NCBI GenBank assembly: GCA_025174535.1
Contig: JALBUN010000047.1
Coordinates: 186,001 to 250,000 of the forward strand
From: Cantharellus purpuraceus
Lineage: Eukaryota > Basidiomycota > Agaricomycetes > Cantharellales > Hydnaceae
Length of the DNA: 64,000 nucleotides
Reading direction: 5' to 3'
Of the stretch, positions 32,301 to 41,135 are shown piece after piece. The notes beneath the pieces are model-generated. The model worked only from the letters and a program-made list of their open reading frames with translations, did not search any database and was not told the origin of the DNA. The stretch's first letter is position 1; every line of letters starts with the position of its first letter. The translations under genes were made by a program, and so were the position numbers.

Positions 32301-33774
32301 ATGCCCTCAGACCAGCAAAAACGCACAAAGGAGCAAAAAGAGAAAGAGCAAAAAGAGAAAGAAGAAAAAGAGCTTCAGCAACTTAAAATGTGGAATGATC
32401 AAAGGGACAGAGCATATAATAAGTTGATGGACAATCATTGGAATTTTCTATACACAAAGTGGCCTGTCTTAGAACACAAAAATATCATAGAACAAAACTA
32501 AAAGATATGAATGACATGGATGATGTAAAAAAAGTAGTATATAACAAGCTTGGACCAATACCAGTATTTTTCTTTCTTGTGGTATTGTTTTCAGTTGAAG
32601 AACATTCTACACCTTATAGAGAGATAGAAAAAGGCTTGTTAGTACTATATCATCTACTCAAAGGTCCTACTTATGAAGAAATAGGAAATTTCATGCCATC
32701 AAGTAGCTTTTATGATGTTCATAAGGAATTTTATGGTCGTCTGCATCATCTTAACTTTGATCTAGATAAACAAGTTACTGATTCACTGCGTACAATGTTC
32801 TCAAATATAATAATAAGGATATTATCAGCTCTTATAAAGAATCCTCCAAAAATGGAATCAGTGACATTACTTCTTGATGGTCATGATACAAGAGGAATTT
32901 TGATTGGATCGACATCTGAAGAGGGGTACTCACATAAATTTAAAAAGGCAGGATTTCGTACTCAAGTATGCATTGACATTAATCAAATGGTTCTATTCAC
33001 CTCACCTTCATTGGCATGTAAACTAAATCCTGATGCAAAAATGTTTGTAGAGATGGCTGTATGGAATAAAATAGATAAGAATGATCAGATAGGCTTTGAT
33101 GGAGCTTATCCATCTGCTATTCCAGAAGTAGTAAAGGCAAGTATATTAAAGCCTAAGAACTTCTTTTATCCTTTTCGGAAGCCAAAAATGTTGAACTTAA
33201 ACCTGAAGAAAAGATTTTTAATAAGAAGTTTGGTGCCTTTCGTTCAACAGTAGAAGCATTCTTTGGAGGGTTTGCAATATTGTTTGAAAAATTTGATAAT
33301 AAGAGATCTATTAGAACTACAAATCCTGCTGTCTTTAATCTGGAATTAAAGGTAGCATGTCTATTATGGAATATTAAGAAATTTGTAGAACTACGTAAGA
33401 TCAAACCATCCCCTTATCATGAAAAATGGTGTGAACAATATTTTGATTACCCTGAGGAAGAGGACCCAGATATTGAGCCACCCAGATCATTACTGGAAAG
33501 AGCAGAAGATGTTGACAAGATGACTCTATCTCAACAACGACTATTAGAAAGATGTGAGTATGATGTGGAGATGCATTATGAGACTGAAAATGAAGTAGAA
33601 CAAATAATAAGGCAAAGAAAAAGGAAAGTACGTAGAATATTTAGTTAAATGGAAATGTTATGCAGAGAAAACTTGGGAAGCAACATCAAGCTTTAAATCT
33701 ACAGAATGTATTAAAGAGTATTGGAAAGACAATAGTAATAATATTATTGTATACCTATGCTACATTCAACTGTA
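32301..33774 (+). pseudogene. PIF/Harbinger-like DDE transposase with C-terminal chromodomain
   Basis: ATG 32301 opens an E/K-rich coil (66 codons). The main frame (from about 32440) has an HTH-like region (REIEKGLLVLYHLLKGPTYE), D1 in LLLDGHDTRG (32876), D2 in GFDGAYPSAIPEVV (33098) and, after a one-base frame change near 33174, E in FRSTVEAFFGGF (33252). The R-x-x-VE-x-x-FG phrase is typical of DDE_Tnp_4/Harbinger. Frame changes occur at about 32440-32500, 33174 (TTTT run) and 33623 (AAAAA run). After the last comes a chromodomain (EVEQII; KYVEYLVKWKCYAEKTWE), ending at TAA 33774. D1-D2 is about 74 residues and D2-E about 51. Assuming the frame changes are real, it is inactive. It is the best candidate mobiliser of the unit. 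Confidence 0.75.
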
Positions 33775-33831
33775 AATTTTTTTTCCCAGAATAAAATTGA
33801 ATATTTGTATGTTTTATACTTATAGGTATCT

Positions 33832-34329
33832 ATGGAGACTGATCCATTACTGAAACAGCGTCTCAATCAACAGTTTTACCAAAAGCCTTTTCACAGCAAT
33901 CCACACCAGCTAGCTAATTGTACAACATGTGACTGGTACCCCTTTGGGCAGTATCTGGACCGTTCATATGCTGAAGGTGAAGTGTTCCAGCTTTCAAAGT
34001 ATCCTCATATCAAATATGTATTTCTTGGTCTACAACCTGATAAAATAGGCTATAATGAAAGTGATCCTATTTTTGTAGCAGAATTTGCAGGTTTTCTGAA
34101 TAAAACCAACAGATTTGTAAGTGGTTCTGATCCAACCTCTGGATATGCACACATTATAACCACACATGTGAATCAGGCGTTTGTTAGACAGCCAGGCCCA
34201 GATATAAATAGGCAGAAACTATATCTTGGCCGTACAGTGCACATGATCTACATAACTAGTATTGGTATACTATTGGCTTTGCTGTGTTGGACAGTGTCCA
34301 GACATACCAATGAAGATAAGAATTCATAA
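33832..34329 (+). CDS. Unidentified protein with C-terminal membrane segment, 165 aa
   Basis: ATG 33832 (METDPLLKQRLNQQFYQKPF) to TAA 34329. A CTTCDWYPFGQYLDRSYAEG segment lies near residue 30. An apparent transmembrane helix (MIYITSIGILLALLCWTV) lies near residues 138-156, followed by a short polar tail, the topology of a tail-anchored protein. An ATAG just before the start could be a splice acceptor, so an upstream exon is possible. No family recognised. Last gene before the right terminal repeat. Confidence 0.5.
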   Translation: METDPLLKQRLNQQFYQKPFHSNPHQLANCTTCDWYPFGQYLDRSYAEGEVFQLSKYPHIKYVFLGLQPDKIGYNESDPIFVAEFAGFLNKTNRFVSGSDPTSGYAHIITTHVNQAFVRQPGPDINRQKLYLGRTVHMIYITSIGILLALLCWTVSRHTNEDKNS

Positions 34330-34408
34330 TGGCATGTCTAAATCTATGGAGAAAGAAGCTTGTTGATGATATAAGGTGATGATTTTTGTTTTTAAAATGA
34401 CCTCCCTA

Positions 34409-34974
34409 GACGCTTGTTCGGAATCATGTCAGTATACAATATTCTGATGTATAGGAGATATACATCAGAATTTCAATGATACATAAAGCCAGGGAGTTAC
34501 AATTTGGATATCTTAAAAGATTTCGGATGTGTGAAATTTTCATAAATATAAACATATATTCTATATTTTAATAAACTTTTAAAGATAAGACATTTGGTTG
34601 AGATGAACATAATCATTTACATGTACATAATAGGAATGTATATATGAATATAATTGGTATTATATAGGGTATTTAGATATACAAATACCAGGTGGGGATT
34701 AAAGATAGTTCAAATTATGTTACAAGTATTGTATAAGAAAGAATCAATGATATTTGGATGTTCTCTCAAGAGAGTTGCCACCACTAAATCAGGAAAAAAA
34801 GAATTATTTTTGAGAATTATGCCAAAATATCAAAATATGTTTTAATCTAGTATATTGTGTAAAATTTGAGAATCATGTTGAAATATGAAAATAAGTTTGA
34901 ATTGAAGTGTATTGTATAAAATTTGAGGAAAATAGGTTGTACATACGTATTTGTTGTATTTCTGAATAAGCGTC
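34409..34974 (+). repeat. Right 566-bp terminal direct repeat
   Basis: Appears identical to 27206-27771 when read line by line, so the two ends have had almost no time to diverge (or are homogenised). Followed by the target duplication TAT (34975-34977). Confidence 0.85.
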
Positions 34975-35577
34975 TATGCAGTTGGGTGCCTGGCAAGGTT
35001 CAACTCAAATCCTGGTCCCAAGCACTGGACAGCAGTGAAACATCTACTTCATTACCTGAAAGGGACTAAAGAACTGAAACTCACCTACACCCAAACCACA
35101 CAACAAGATCCATTCGAGATGTGGGCAGATGCTGACCATGGAGGAAACCCAGATAATGGGCAATCAACTACTGGCTATGTAGCAAGAATGGGGGGAGGAG
35201 CAGTTTGCTGGTCAAGCAAATTACAATCCATCATGACATTGTCAACTACCGAAGCTGAGTACATCATCACAGCAGCAACAGTGGGAACGGAGGTGGCTTG
35301 GCTGAGAAGTCTTCTAAAAGAAGCAGGAATACCAGTCCCAGAACCATCGTGCATTTTCATGGACAATCAGTCGGCAATGTCAGTAGCAAAGAACCTGGAG
35401 CACCACAGATGCATGAAGCACCTTGACCTTTGCTACTTTTGGCTTCACAACAAGGTCACGGGAAAGGAAATGGAAGTGGAATACGTGCCCACTGGCGAAA
35501 TGATCGTGGATCTTCTAACAAAAGCACTCCCACAGGAAACCATGGAGCGCCACAGAAATTCGATGGGATTATTGTAA
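34975..35577 (+). pseudogene. Copia RNase H, C-terminal end of Pol
   Basis: Resumes copia Pol after the composite unit: ATG-less frame AVGCLARFNSNPGPKHW, then AVKHLLHYLKGT, MWADADHGGNPDNGQST (first catalytic Asp), LSTTEAEYI (Glu), IFMDNQSAM (Asp), KALPQETMERHRNSMGLL and TAA at 35577. All expected RNase H motifs are present. PPT-like CCTCAAGGGGGTG follows at 35595-35607. Confidence 0.85.
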
Positions 35578-35607
35578 AAAATGCACACACATCGCCTCAA
35601 GGGGGTG

Positions 35608-35832
35608 TGTTAGATAATGATGCAATATTAGTCATGGAGTTGACATTGTTTGGTTAGCAGAGCCTGAATATGGAATGGGATTCATGGACCTGTTCTCATG
35701 AACTACTGCCACAAATCCCAGGTGTGTAATGATAGTATCTGATGTAGCATTTGTGGACTTGTTCTCACAAACTACTGCCACGAATCCCAGATCCATACAG
35801 ATTATAACTTCGATCTCCTATTGCGATTATTA
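35608..35832 (+). repeat. Copia 3' LTR
   Basis: 225 bp, immediately after the purine tract; matches 11326-11550 with a few substitutions. Followed by the target duplication AATCA. Confidence 0.85.
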
Positions 35833-35837
35833 AATCA

Positions 35838-36713
35838 CTACTTCGAGTGCAATTGAATACAGTTACACAACTGTAAGTGACCCTTGAACTGGACAATCAA
35901 CAGTTACTGAGATATAGAGGATGACACTGTATGTCACTCTAGTCACACTGATGTGCAAATGATGGGGTAGAAATGGTTATTAATTTCAGAGGCAGAATGG
36001 GCTCCTTTTATATTGTATTTACAGGAGCTGACTAATACTACTGGAAACTTCTACCTATTAATAGATGGAAACTACTGGAAGCTAGTGGAATATGTGAGAA
36101 GGGGGTGGAAGTTTCCTAGCCAATGAGCTGCTTGGATTTGCTCTGACTCATGGCATGAGTCATGGATGGAATCACAGTATGAGTAATCACAGGAGTCATG
36201 GTATGAGTCATGGAAGGAGTCATAGCATGAGTCACCATTACTCAAATAACTCGGTCAATACTTCGTTTCCCAGGCTGATCAGCACAGCTATGGGTAGGCA
36301 CAGCTTCTATTGAACTCTCCACTGAAAATGGAGTCAGGAGGTGCAGTGGTTGTGAAGATATTGAGGATTTACTGGCAGTGGTGACCAGATTGAGTCAGAG
36401 ATTGAAATGAGTCATGTGATTGAAAATGAGTCAGTTGTCCAGGTGACTCTGGCTAACTTTGAAGCTGCTGACATCTGCGAAGGTTTGTGGGTCCATGTGG
36501 GTCCCGAAACTTTGCCCAGCAGAACAATAAGTTTGTAGACTCATTTCTGCATGGAAAATTCCCAAAAAAATATGAAAAAATAGAGAATATTTGAATGGCC
36601 CTGAATCAAGAGAAAGCAGCACATATATGCTGATATTTTAAGGCCATGAAGTGAAATTGTACAGTTTCAGGACTTTAAACAAGATCTTTTAAGGGAAAAC
36701 CAGTTCCCATATA
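35838..36713 (-). mobile_element. Repeat B, second part (host of copia)
   Basis: Continuation of 10797-11325. Contains a short version of the TGACTCA array (about 36140-36240) and ends with CCCATA(T/C)A. Next to it TGGTC (36714-36718) is the target copy that pairs with GACCG at 22029. Confidence 0.75.
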
Positions 36714-36822
36714 TGGTCCCTTTGCCTAACATGATGTAACCTGAGTCAGATTGAAGTGGGAGGATAGGTTGGTGATGGCGACTGAAACTCTACCTCACGT
36801 TCGACTCTTCTATCTGTGTTAC
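36714..36822 (-). mobile_element. Repeat D, internal fragment
   Basis: About 105 bp matching D between the GTAAC and GGACC sites, exactly the stretch missing from the D copy at 11703-22893. It lies between a B end and a gypsy LTR, each with the matching target duplication. Confidence 0.75.
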
Positions 36823-37352
36823 TGTTATGACTATATTCATTAACGTCCAGGTCCCCATCTGATCCACTCAGATCCCCGCGCATATACTCCATTTGGAAAC
36901 CGCCGTCTCCATCTACCTGTCCAATTGTCACTGCTGATTCTGCCCATCTGTCTCCGGTTCCGATTGATGCATCAGCATCACCATAGGAACCCGGACATCC
37001 ATCCCCATCAGACTCGGACATGCTCATGTAAGGCCGTTGGCCTTGGAGACCCATCACCAGAGTAATTATTATTAGATTTCAAATATGTATTTAAGTTGCC
37101 CGACTGGGGACTTCATTCCCCAGTTCAAATATTGAATCACACCTAGTTCCTAAGTCTGATCCTAACTCTCTAAGTCGTACTCCGTCTCCGAAATCTCAGA
37201 CACTGGTATCAGTGAGGGCGCAGCACATAAGCTGAATCCAAGTCCGTTCCGACCCCCGCGACGTACTCCGACTCTGACCTGACCTCCAACCTCAATCTCC
37301 AACCCAATCTCCAACCCAATCTCCAACCCCCAATTGGACCTAGTGCGTAACA
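36823..37352 (+). mobile_element. Ty3/gypsy family A 5' LTR (gypsy-2)
   Basis: TGTTATGACTATATTC to GTGCGTAACA, 530 bp, three minisatellite units at the 3' side. It is directly followed by gag on the same strand, so this is a 5' LTR. The preceding GTTAC pairs with GTAAC at 12731. Confidence 0.85.
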
Positions 37353-37384
37353 GTATATTCAAACTGCCATACTCACTCCTACTA

Positions 37385-38518
37385 ATGCCACGATCCACTG
37401 CCAATTCCGAATGCGCACGAACTGTTGAGGTGCCCGCTCCCAGCATCGACACCATCCCCGAGGTCGTCGAAGAACCAACAGACCACATAGAGGCCATCAA
37501 TGAAGAAGATGACACCCCACCCTCTCCAAATCTGGCGCAAGCCATCTCCCTGCTCACTAGCAGCATCCGTAACCCACAAGCCCCCAAGTCCCGGACCAAG
37601 GTCCGAGAACCCGACCCATTCGATGGCTCCAATCCGCACAAGCTCCAGCCGTTCTTGGTGCAATGCCGGTTGAATTTCCGCGACCGCCCCAATGCATTCA
37701 CATCCGACCAGGCGAAGGTGACCTTCGCCATGTCCTATCTCAAGGGCACCGCACTGGACTACTTTGAGCCAGCGCTCATGGACGACTCTGATGACCCGAT
37801 ATGGTCAGAGGGCTACTCCGACTTCATCTCCAAACTTCGGACCAATTTCGGTCCTTACAACCCCGTGGCCGATGCCGAGAATGAACTTGATTGACTTCGG
37901 ATGAAGGAAAATCACAAAATCACAAAATACATTGTGAGTTTCCAGCAGCTAGCTCCGAAAGTCCAATGGGGCGACGCTGCACTCCGAAGCCAATTTTACG
38001 TCGGATTCCCATCCTGCATCAAGGACGAGATATCACGCGTCGGTAAGCCGGATACTTTGGTTACCCTTCGCAAGCTCGCCCAATCCTGTTATTGGGAACG
38101 TCAATCCGAGGTCTCCCACGAAAATTCAGCCAACAACAAATCAGACAAATCATTGGACAAGACCCCAAAGTCCAACAAGGGGTCCGATAAGCGGGCCACT
38201 GCCAACTCAGGCCAGAAGTCAAACACTGGTAATGCTGCCACTTCTGGTTCTGGTCAGAACAATTCTGGCACAAGTAATAATACCAGAGCTCGCAAGAGTA
38301 CTCTGGACCTCTCCACCAAGCTGGGGAAGGACAGAAAACTCACCCAGCAGGAACGCCAGCATCGCATGGACAACAACCTCTGTCTGTTCTGCAGAAAGCC
38401 TGGTCACCAAGCCAAGGATTGCAACAAGGCAACCTCGTCCGCAGCAAAGGCAAAGGGCCACGCTGCCAACGCCACAACAGACAAGTCCGACGCTAAAGCG
38501 ACGGACCCAAAAAAATAG
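37385..38518 (+). pseudogene. Gypsy-2 gag
   Basis: ATG 37385 (MPRSTANSECARTVEVPAP). The capsid-like region has REPDPFDGSNPHKLQPFLVQ, then AKVTFAMSYLKGTALDYFEP and WSEGYSDFISKL, a typical Ty3 Gag core. TGA at 37892 (ELD-stop-L) is shared with gypsy-3. The frame continues with QFYVGFPSCIKDEI, a Ser/Asn/Lys-rich linker and the zinc knuckle CLFCRKPGHQAKDC (near 38384-38425). It ends early at TAG 38516 because an A-run is one base shorter than in gypsy-3 (7 against 8), which should lead into protease. Confidence 0.85.
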
Positions 38519-39455
38519 TAAGCAGTCCTATAGCCTCTGTACAGGCTGAGGGCTGCGTTGGTACTCCCCATACGACAAACGAGGTCTGCCTGAACGCATC
38601 TGCTCTTTCCCACTCTGACTCCCTTACCCTCCTCGTCCACTCCAACTCCATTCCTGATACTGCTATTCAAGCGTTAATTGACTCCGGTTCTACTCACTGT
38701 TTTCTCGATTCCTCTTTTTCTGATTTACATAAACTCCATACATACACCATAACTCCGATACCACTCTGATTATTTGATGGCACTACTAATGCTGTTATTT
38801 CACGAGCTATAGATCTGGGTATCCGTTTTTCTGTCAGAGAAATCCAGAACCTTACATTCTATGTTACTCCACTTGACTCCAGCTGTTCTGTGGTTCTTGG
38901 ACATAACTGGCTCACCCGCTACAATCCGTTGATTGACTGGGCATTGGGCCATATCACATTCTGTTCTCCAGCACAGGCTGTGTCATCCCCGACATCACCA
39001 GCAACTATAGGTGTGAAATTATCTTCCACCTCCGCTGACTCCGCTCCAATAGATACTCCATCTACCCCTCCATTTATATCGATGGTGGACGCTATGGTCT
39101 TCACCAGACTAAGCAAACTGGATGGTTCTCACACATTCCAGGTCCACCTCTCTGACCCAATATTCCTCGCTGCTCGTTCTGCCCGATCAACTCCACCGGA
39201 CCTCTCTATGGTTCCCAAGGAGTATCATGAGTTCACCGACATGTTTAGCAAGTCTAAAGCTGACTCCCTAGCAGAACACAGACCATACGATCTCAAGATC
39301 GAACTGGATGACAACTCCACCCCTCCGCTTGGCCCTATCTACTCACTATCACAAAAAGAGCTACTGGCTCTCCAAACATTCATAGACGAGAACTTGGCCA
39401 CGGGCTTCATCCACCCATCCCTATCTCCTCATGGAGCTCTGGTCCTATTTGTCTG
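38519..39455 (+). pseudogene. Gypsy-2 protease and RT N-terminus, truncated
   Basis: Retropepsin motif ALIDSGSTHCFLDSSF at about 38670, TGA at 38767 (CGA expected; gypsy-3 has CGA), VVLGHNWLTRYNPLIDW, then a linker and the RT start (PLGPIYSLSQKELLAL, FIDENLATGFIHPSLSPHG). It is fused at about 39455 to the last bases of a gypsy LTR (ACCGGACCTAGTGCGTAAC), so the rest of Pol was lost by a deletion joining RT to an LTR end. Confidence 0.85.
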
Positions 39456-39491
39456 CAATCTCCGACCCCCAACCGGACCTAGTGCGTAACA

Positions 39492-39733
39492 TATATTCAC
39501 ATAAATAATTATGTTCATCCATAACAAACATCTAATCTTTTAAAGTTTATTAAAATATGAAATATATATTTATATTTATAAAAATTTAAGATATCCAAAA
39601 AAAATTTGGATATCTGAAATCTTTAAAGATATCCAGATTGTAACTCCCTATTTTTATGATCATTATTAAAATTCTGATGTATATCTCATATACATGAGAA
39701 TATTGTATAACAGCATAATTCCAAACAAGTGTC
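39492..39733 (-). mobile_element. 565-bp element, truncated reverse copy
   Basis: Contains the CTGATGTATATCTCATATACAT palindrome region and ends AAACAAGTGTC (the TIR). Diverged, with small insertions. Truncated by the gypsy LTR end at its left. Confidence 0.65.
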
Positions 39734-39882
39734 ATACAGAGAGTAGCCTGTATAAGTATATGAAGAATTGAATGATAAACTAAAAGCAATAGGACAATAA
39801 GATGGATGTGGAATACAACATGGAAAGGAGTTTGGAGTTTGGACTCAAGTCTGAACTAATACTAAGCAATATAAAAGATAAA

Positions 39883-40566
39883 GACACTTGTTCAGAAATA
39901 CAACAAATATGTATATACAACCTATTTCCTCAAATTTTACACAACACACTTAGATTAAAACTTATTTTCATATTTCAACATGATTCTCAAATTTTACACA
40001 ATATACTAGATTAAAACATATTTTGATATTTTGGCATAATTCTCAAAAATAATTCTTTTTTCCCCATTTAGTGGTGGCAACTCTCTTGAGGGAACATCCA
40101 AATATCATTGATTCTTTCTTATACAATACTTGTAACATAATTTGAACTATCTTTAATCCCCACCTGGTATTTGTATATCTAAATACCCTATATAATACCA
40201 ATTATATTAATACATACATTCCTATTATATCCATGTAAATGATTATGTTCATCTCAACCAAATATAGGTTATTTAGATATACAATACCAGGTGGGGATTA
40301 AAGATAGTTGAAACAAGTATTGTATAAGAAAGAATCAATGATATTTGGATGTTCCCTCAAGAGAGTTGCCACCACTAAATGGGGAAAAAAAGAATTATTT
40401 TTGAGAATTATGCCAAAATATCAAAATATATTTTAATCTAAGTGTATTGTGTAAAATTTGAGAGTCATGTTGAAATATGAAAATAAGTTTTAATCTAAGT
40501 GTGTTGTGTAAAATTTGAGGAAAACAGGTGGTATATACATATTTGTTGTATTTCTGAACAAGCATC
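39883..40566. mobile_element. Fold-back derivative of the 565-bp element
   Basis: 39883-40263 is a reverse half and 40264-40566 a forward half of the same 3' portion, head to head, giving inverted arms of about 300 bp with outer ends GACACTTGTTCAG and CTGAACAAGCATC. The three bases outside do not form an obvious duplication. Confidence 0.7.
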
Positions 40567-40574
40567 TTACAGGA

Positions 40575-41132
40575 TGTAACACTTCTCACCACTTTCACTA
40601 GGAGCTACTATTATTCTTAGTAGCTCCAATTCTCCCCCCTTGAGCCCCATTAAATCTTTGGGACTCTTCACCTCTGAGAACTACTGTTTATAAGGTAGTT
40701 CCCACACTCAAGTCACCCCTTGAAGCTCTAAGTAATTGTCTAGAGCTTCTAGATCCTTACACAAAATGTAAGGTTCCCAGGTGATGTCTTCCAATGTCTT
40801 CTATTTTTAGTATTTTCTCTTGACACCCCTATCAGCACAGCCTGTCAGGGTGCATCTCCCCTATTTCCTTTCTCCTATCACTTCCCCTATCCTTCTCCCC
40901 TATTATTCCCCTATCTTGGTTCTCCTATCTGTCTCCATCATTTAGTATAAAGACTCACCTTGGTGCAGCATGATCCTCTCAGCTTGATCTCTGAGGATAT
41001 CTACTGTACCAGGTAAGTCCCATGTATTTATCAGAAATAGCTGTATAGACTGAGGATATCTGCTGTACCAGCTGGCATTATCTCTTATCAGCTCTCATCT
41101 ATTGTGGCCTCGTCATCAGCATCACCCTCACA
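40575..41132 (+). mobile_element. Candidate solo LTR, other family
   Basis: TGTAACACTTCTCACC to CACCCTCACA, 558 bp, with a promoter-like TATAAAG at about 40947, lying between two other repeats. TG...CA ends and TATA support an LTR. No target duplication was found and no second copy is present. Confidence 0.4.
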
Positions 41133-41135
41133 TGC

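Larger units (their letters stand above)
27206..34974 (+). mobile_element. 7.77-kb composite DDE transposon with 566-bp direct terminal repeats
   Basis: Two 566-bp repeats in direct orientation (27206-27771, 34409-34974), with no difference noticed on reading them, flank 6.6 kb of AT-rich genes. The target duplication TAT occurs only at the outer ends; the inner flanks (TTA after the left repeat, CTA before the right) do not match, so the whole unit inserted together into the copia RT/RNase H gene. Each repeat has imperfect terminal inverted repeats (GACGCTTGTTCGGAA against GACGCTTATTCAGAA), and the ends are not TG...CA. The interior encodes a PIF/Harbinger-type DDE transposase with a chromodomain plus six or more unknown proteins, and no reverse transcriptase. 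A 5'-truncated D repeat (29514-30058) is nested inside. Confidence 0.75.
11326..35832 (+). mobile_element. Ty1/copia LTR retrotransposon, heavily interrupted
   Basis: 5' LTR 11326-11550 and 3' LTR 35608-35832 are both 225 bp, begin TGTTAGATAATG and end TTATTA. The target duplication is AATCA. Order: LTR, PBS-like GGTTATGGGTCCCACGC, gag, protease, integrase, RT, RNase H, purine tract, LTR, which is the Ty1/copia order. Insertions: repeat D at 11703-22893 (with further nested elements), an unrelated 822-bp solo LTR at 23896-24717, and the 7.77-kb unit at 27206-34974. The coding region also carries several TGA codons in place of CGA, so it is dead. Confidence 0.85.

Noticed and set aside
32438..33253. 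KDZ, hAT or CACTA-type transposase
   Set aside because: No BED finger, no KDZ motif and no CACTA ends; the R-x-x-VE-x-x-FG phrase and 3-bp A/T target duplication fit PIF/Harbinger.
27206..34974. Composite unit as an ordinary LTR retrotransposon
   Set aside because: Ends are GACGC...GCGTC rather than TG...CA, the target duplication is 3 bp, the repeats occur alone with inverted-repeat ends, and no gag, RT or integrase is inside; a DDE_Tnp_4-like transposase is.
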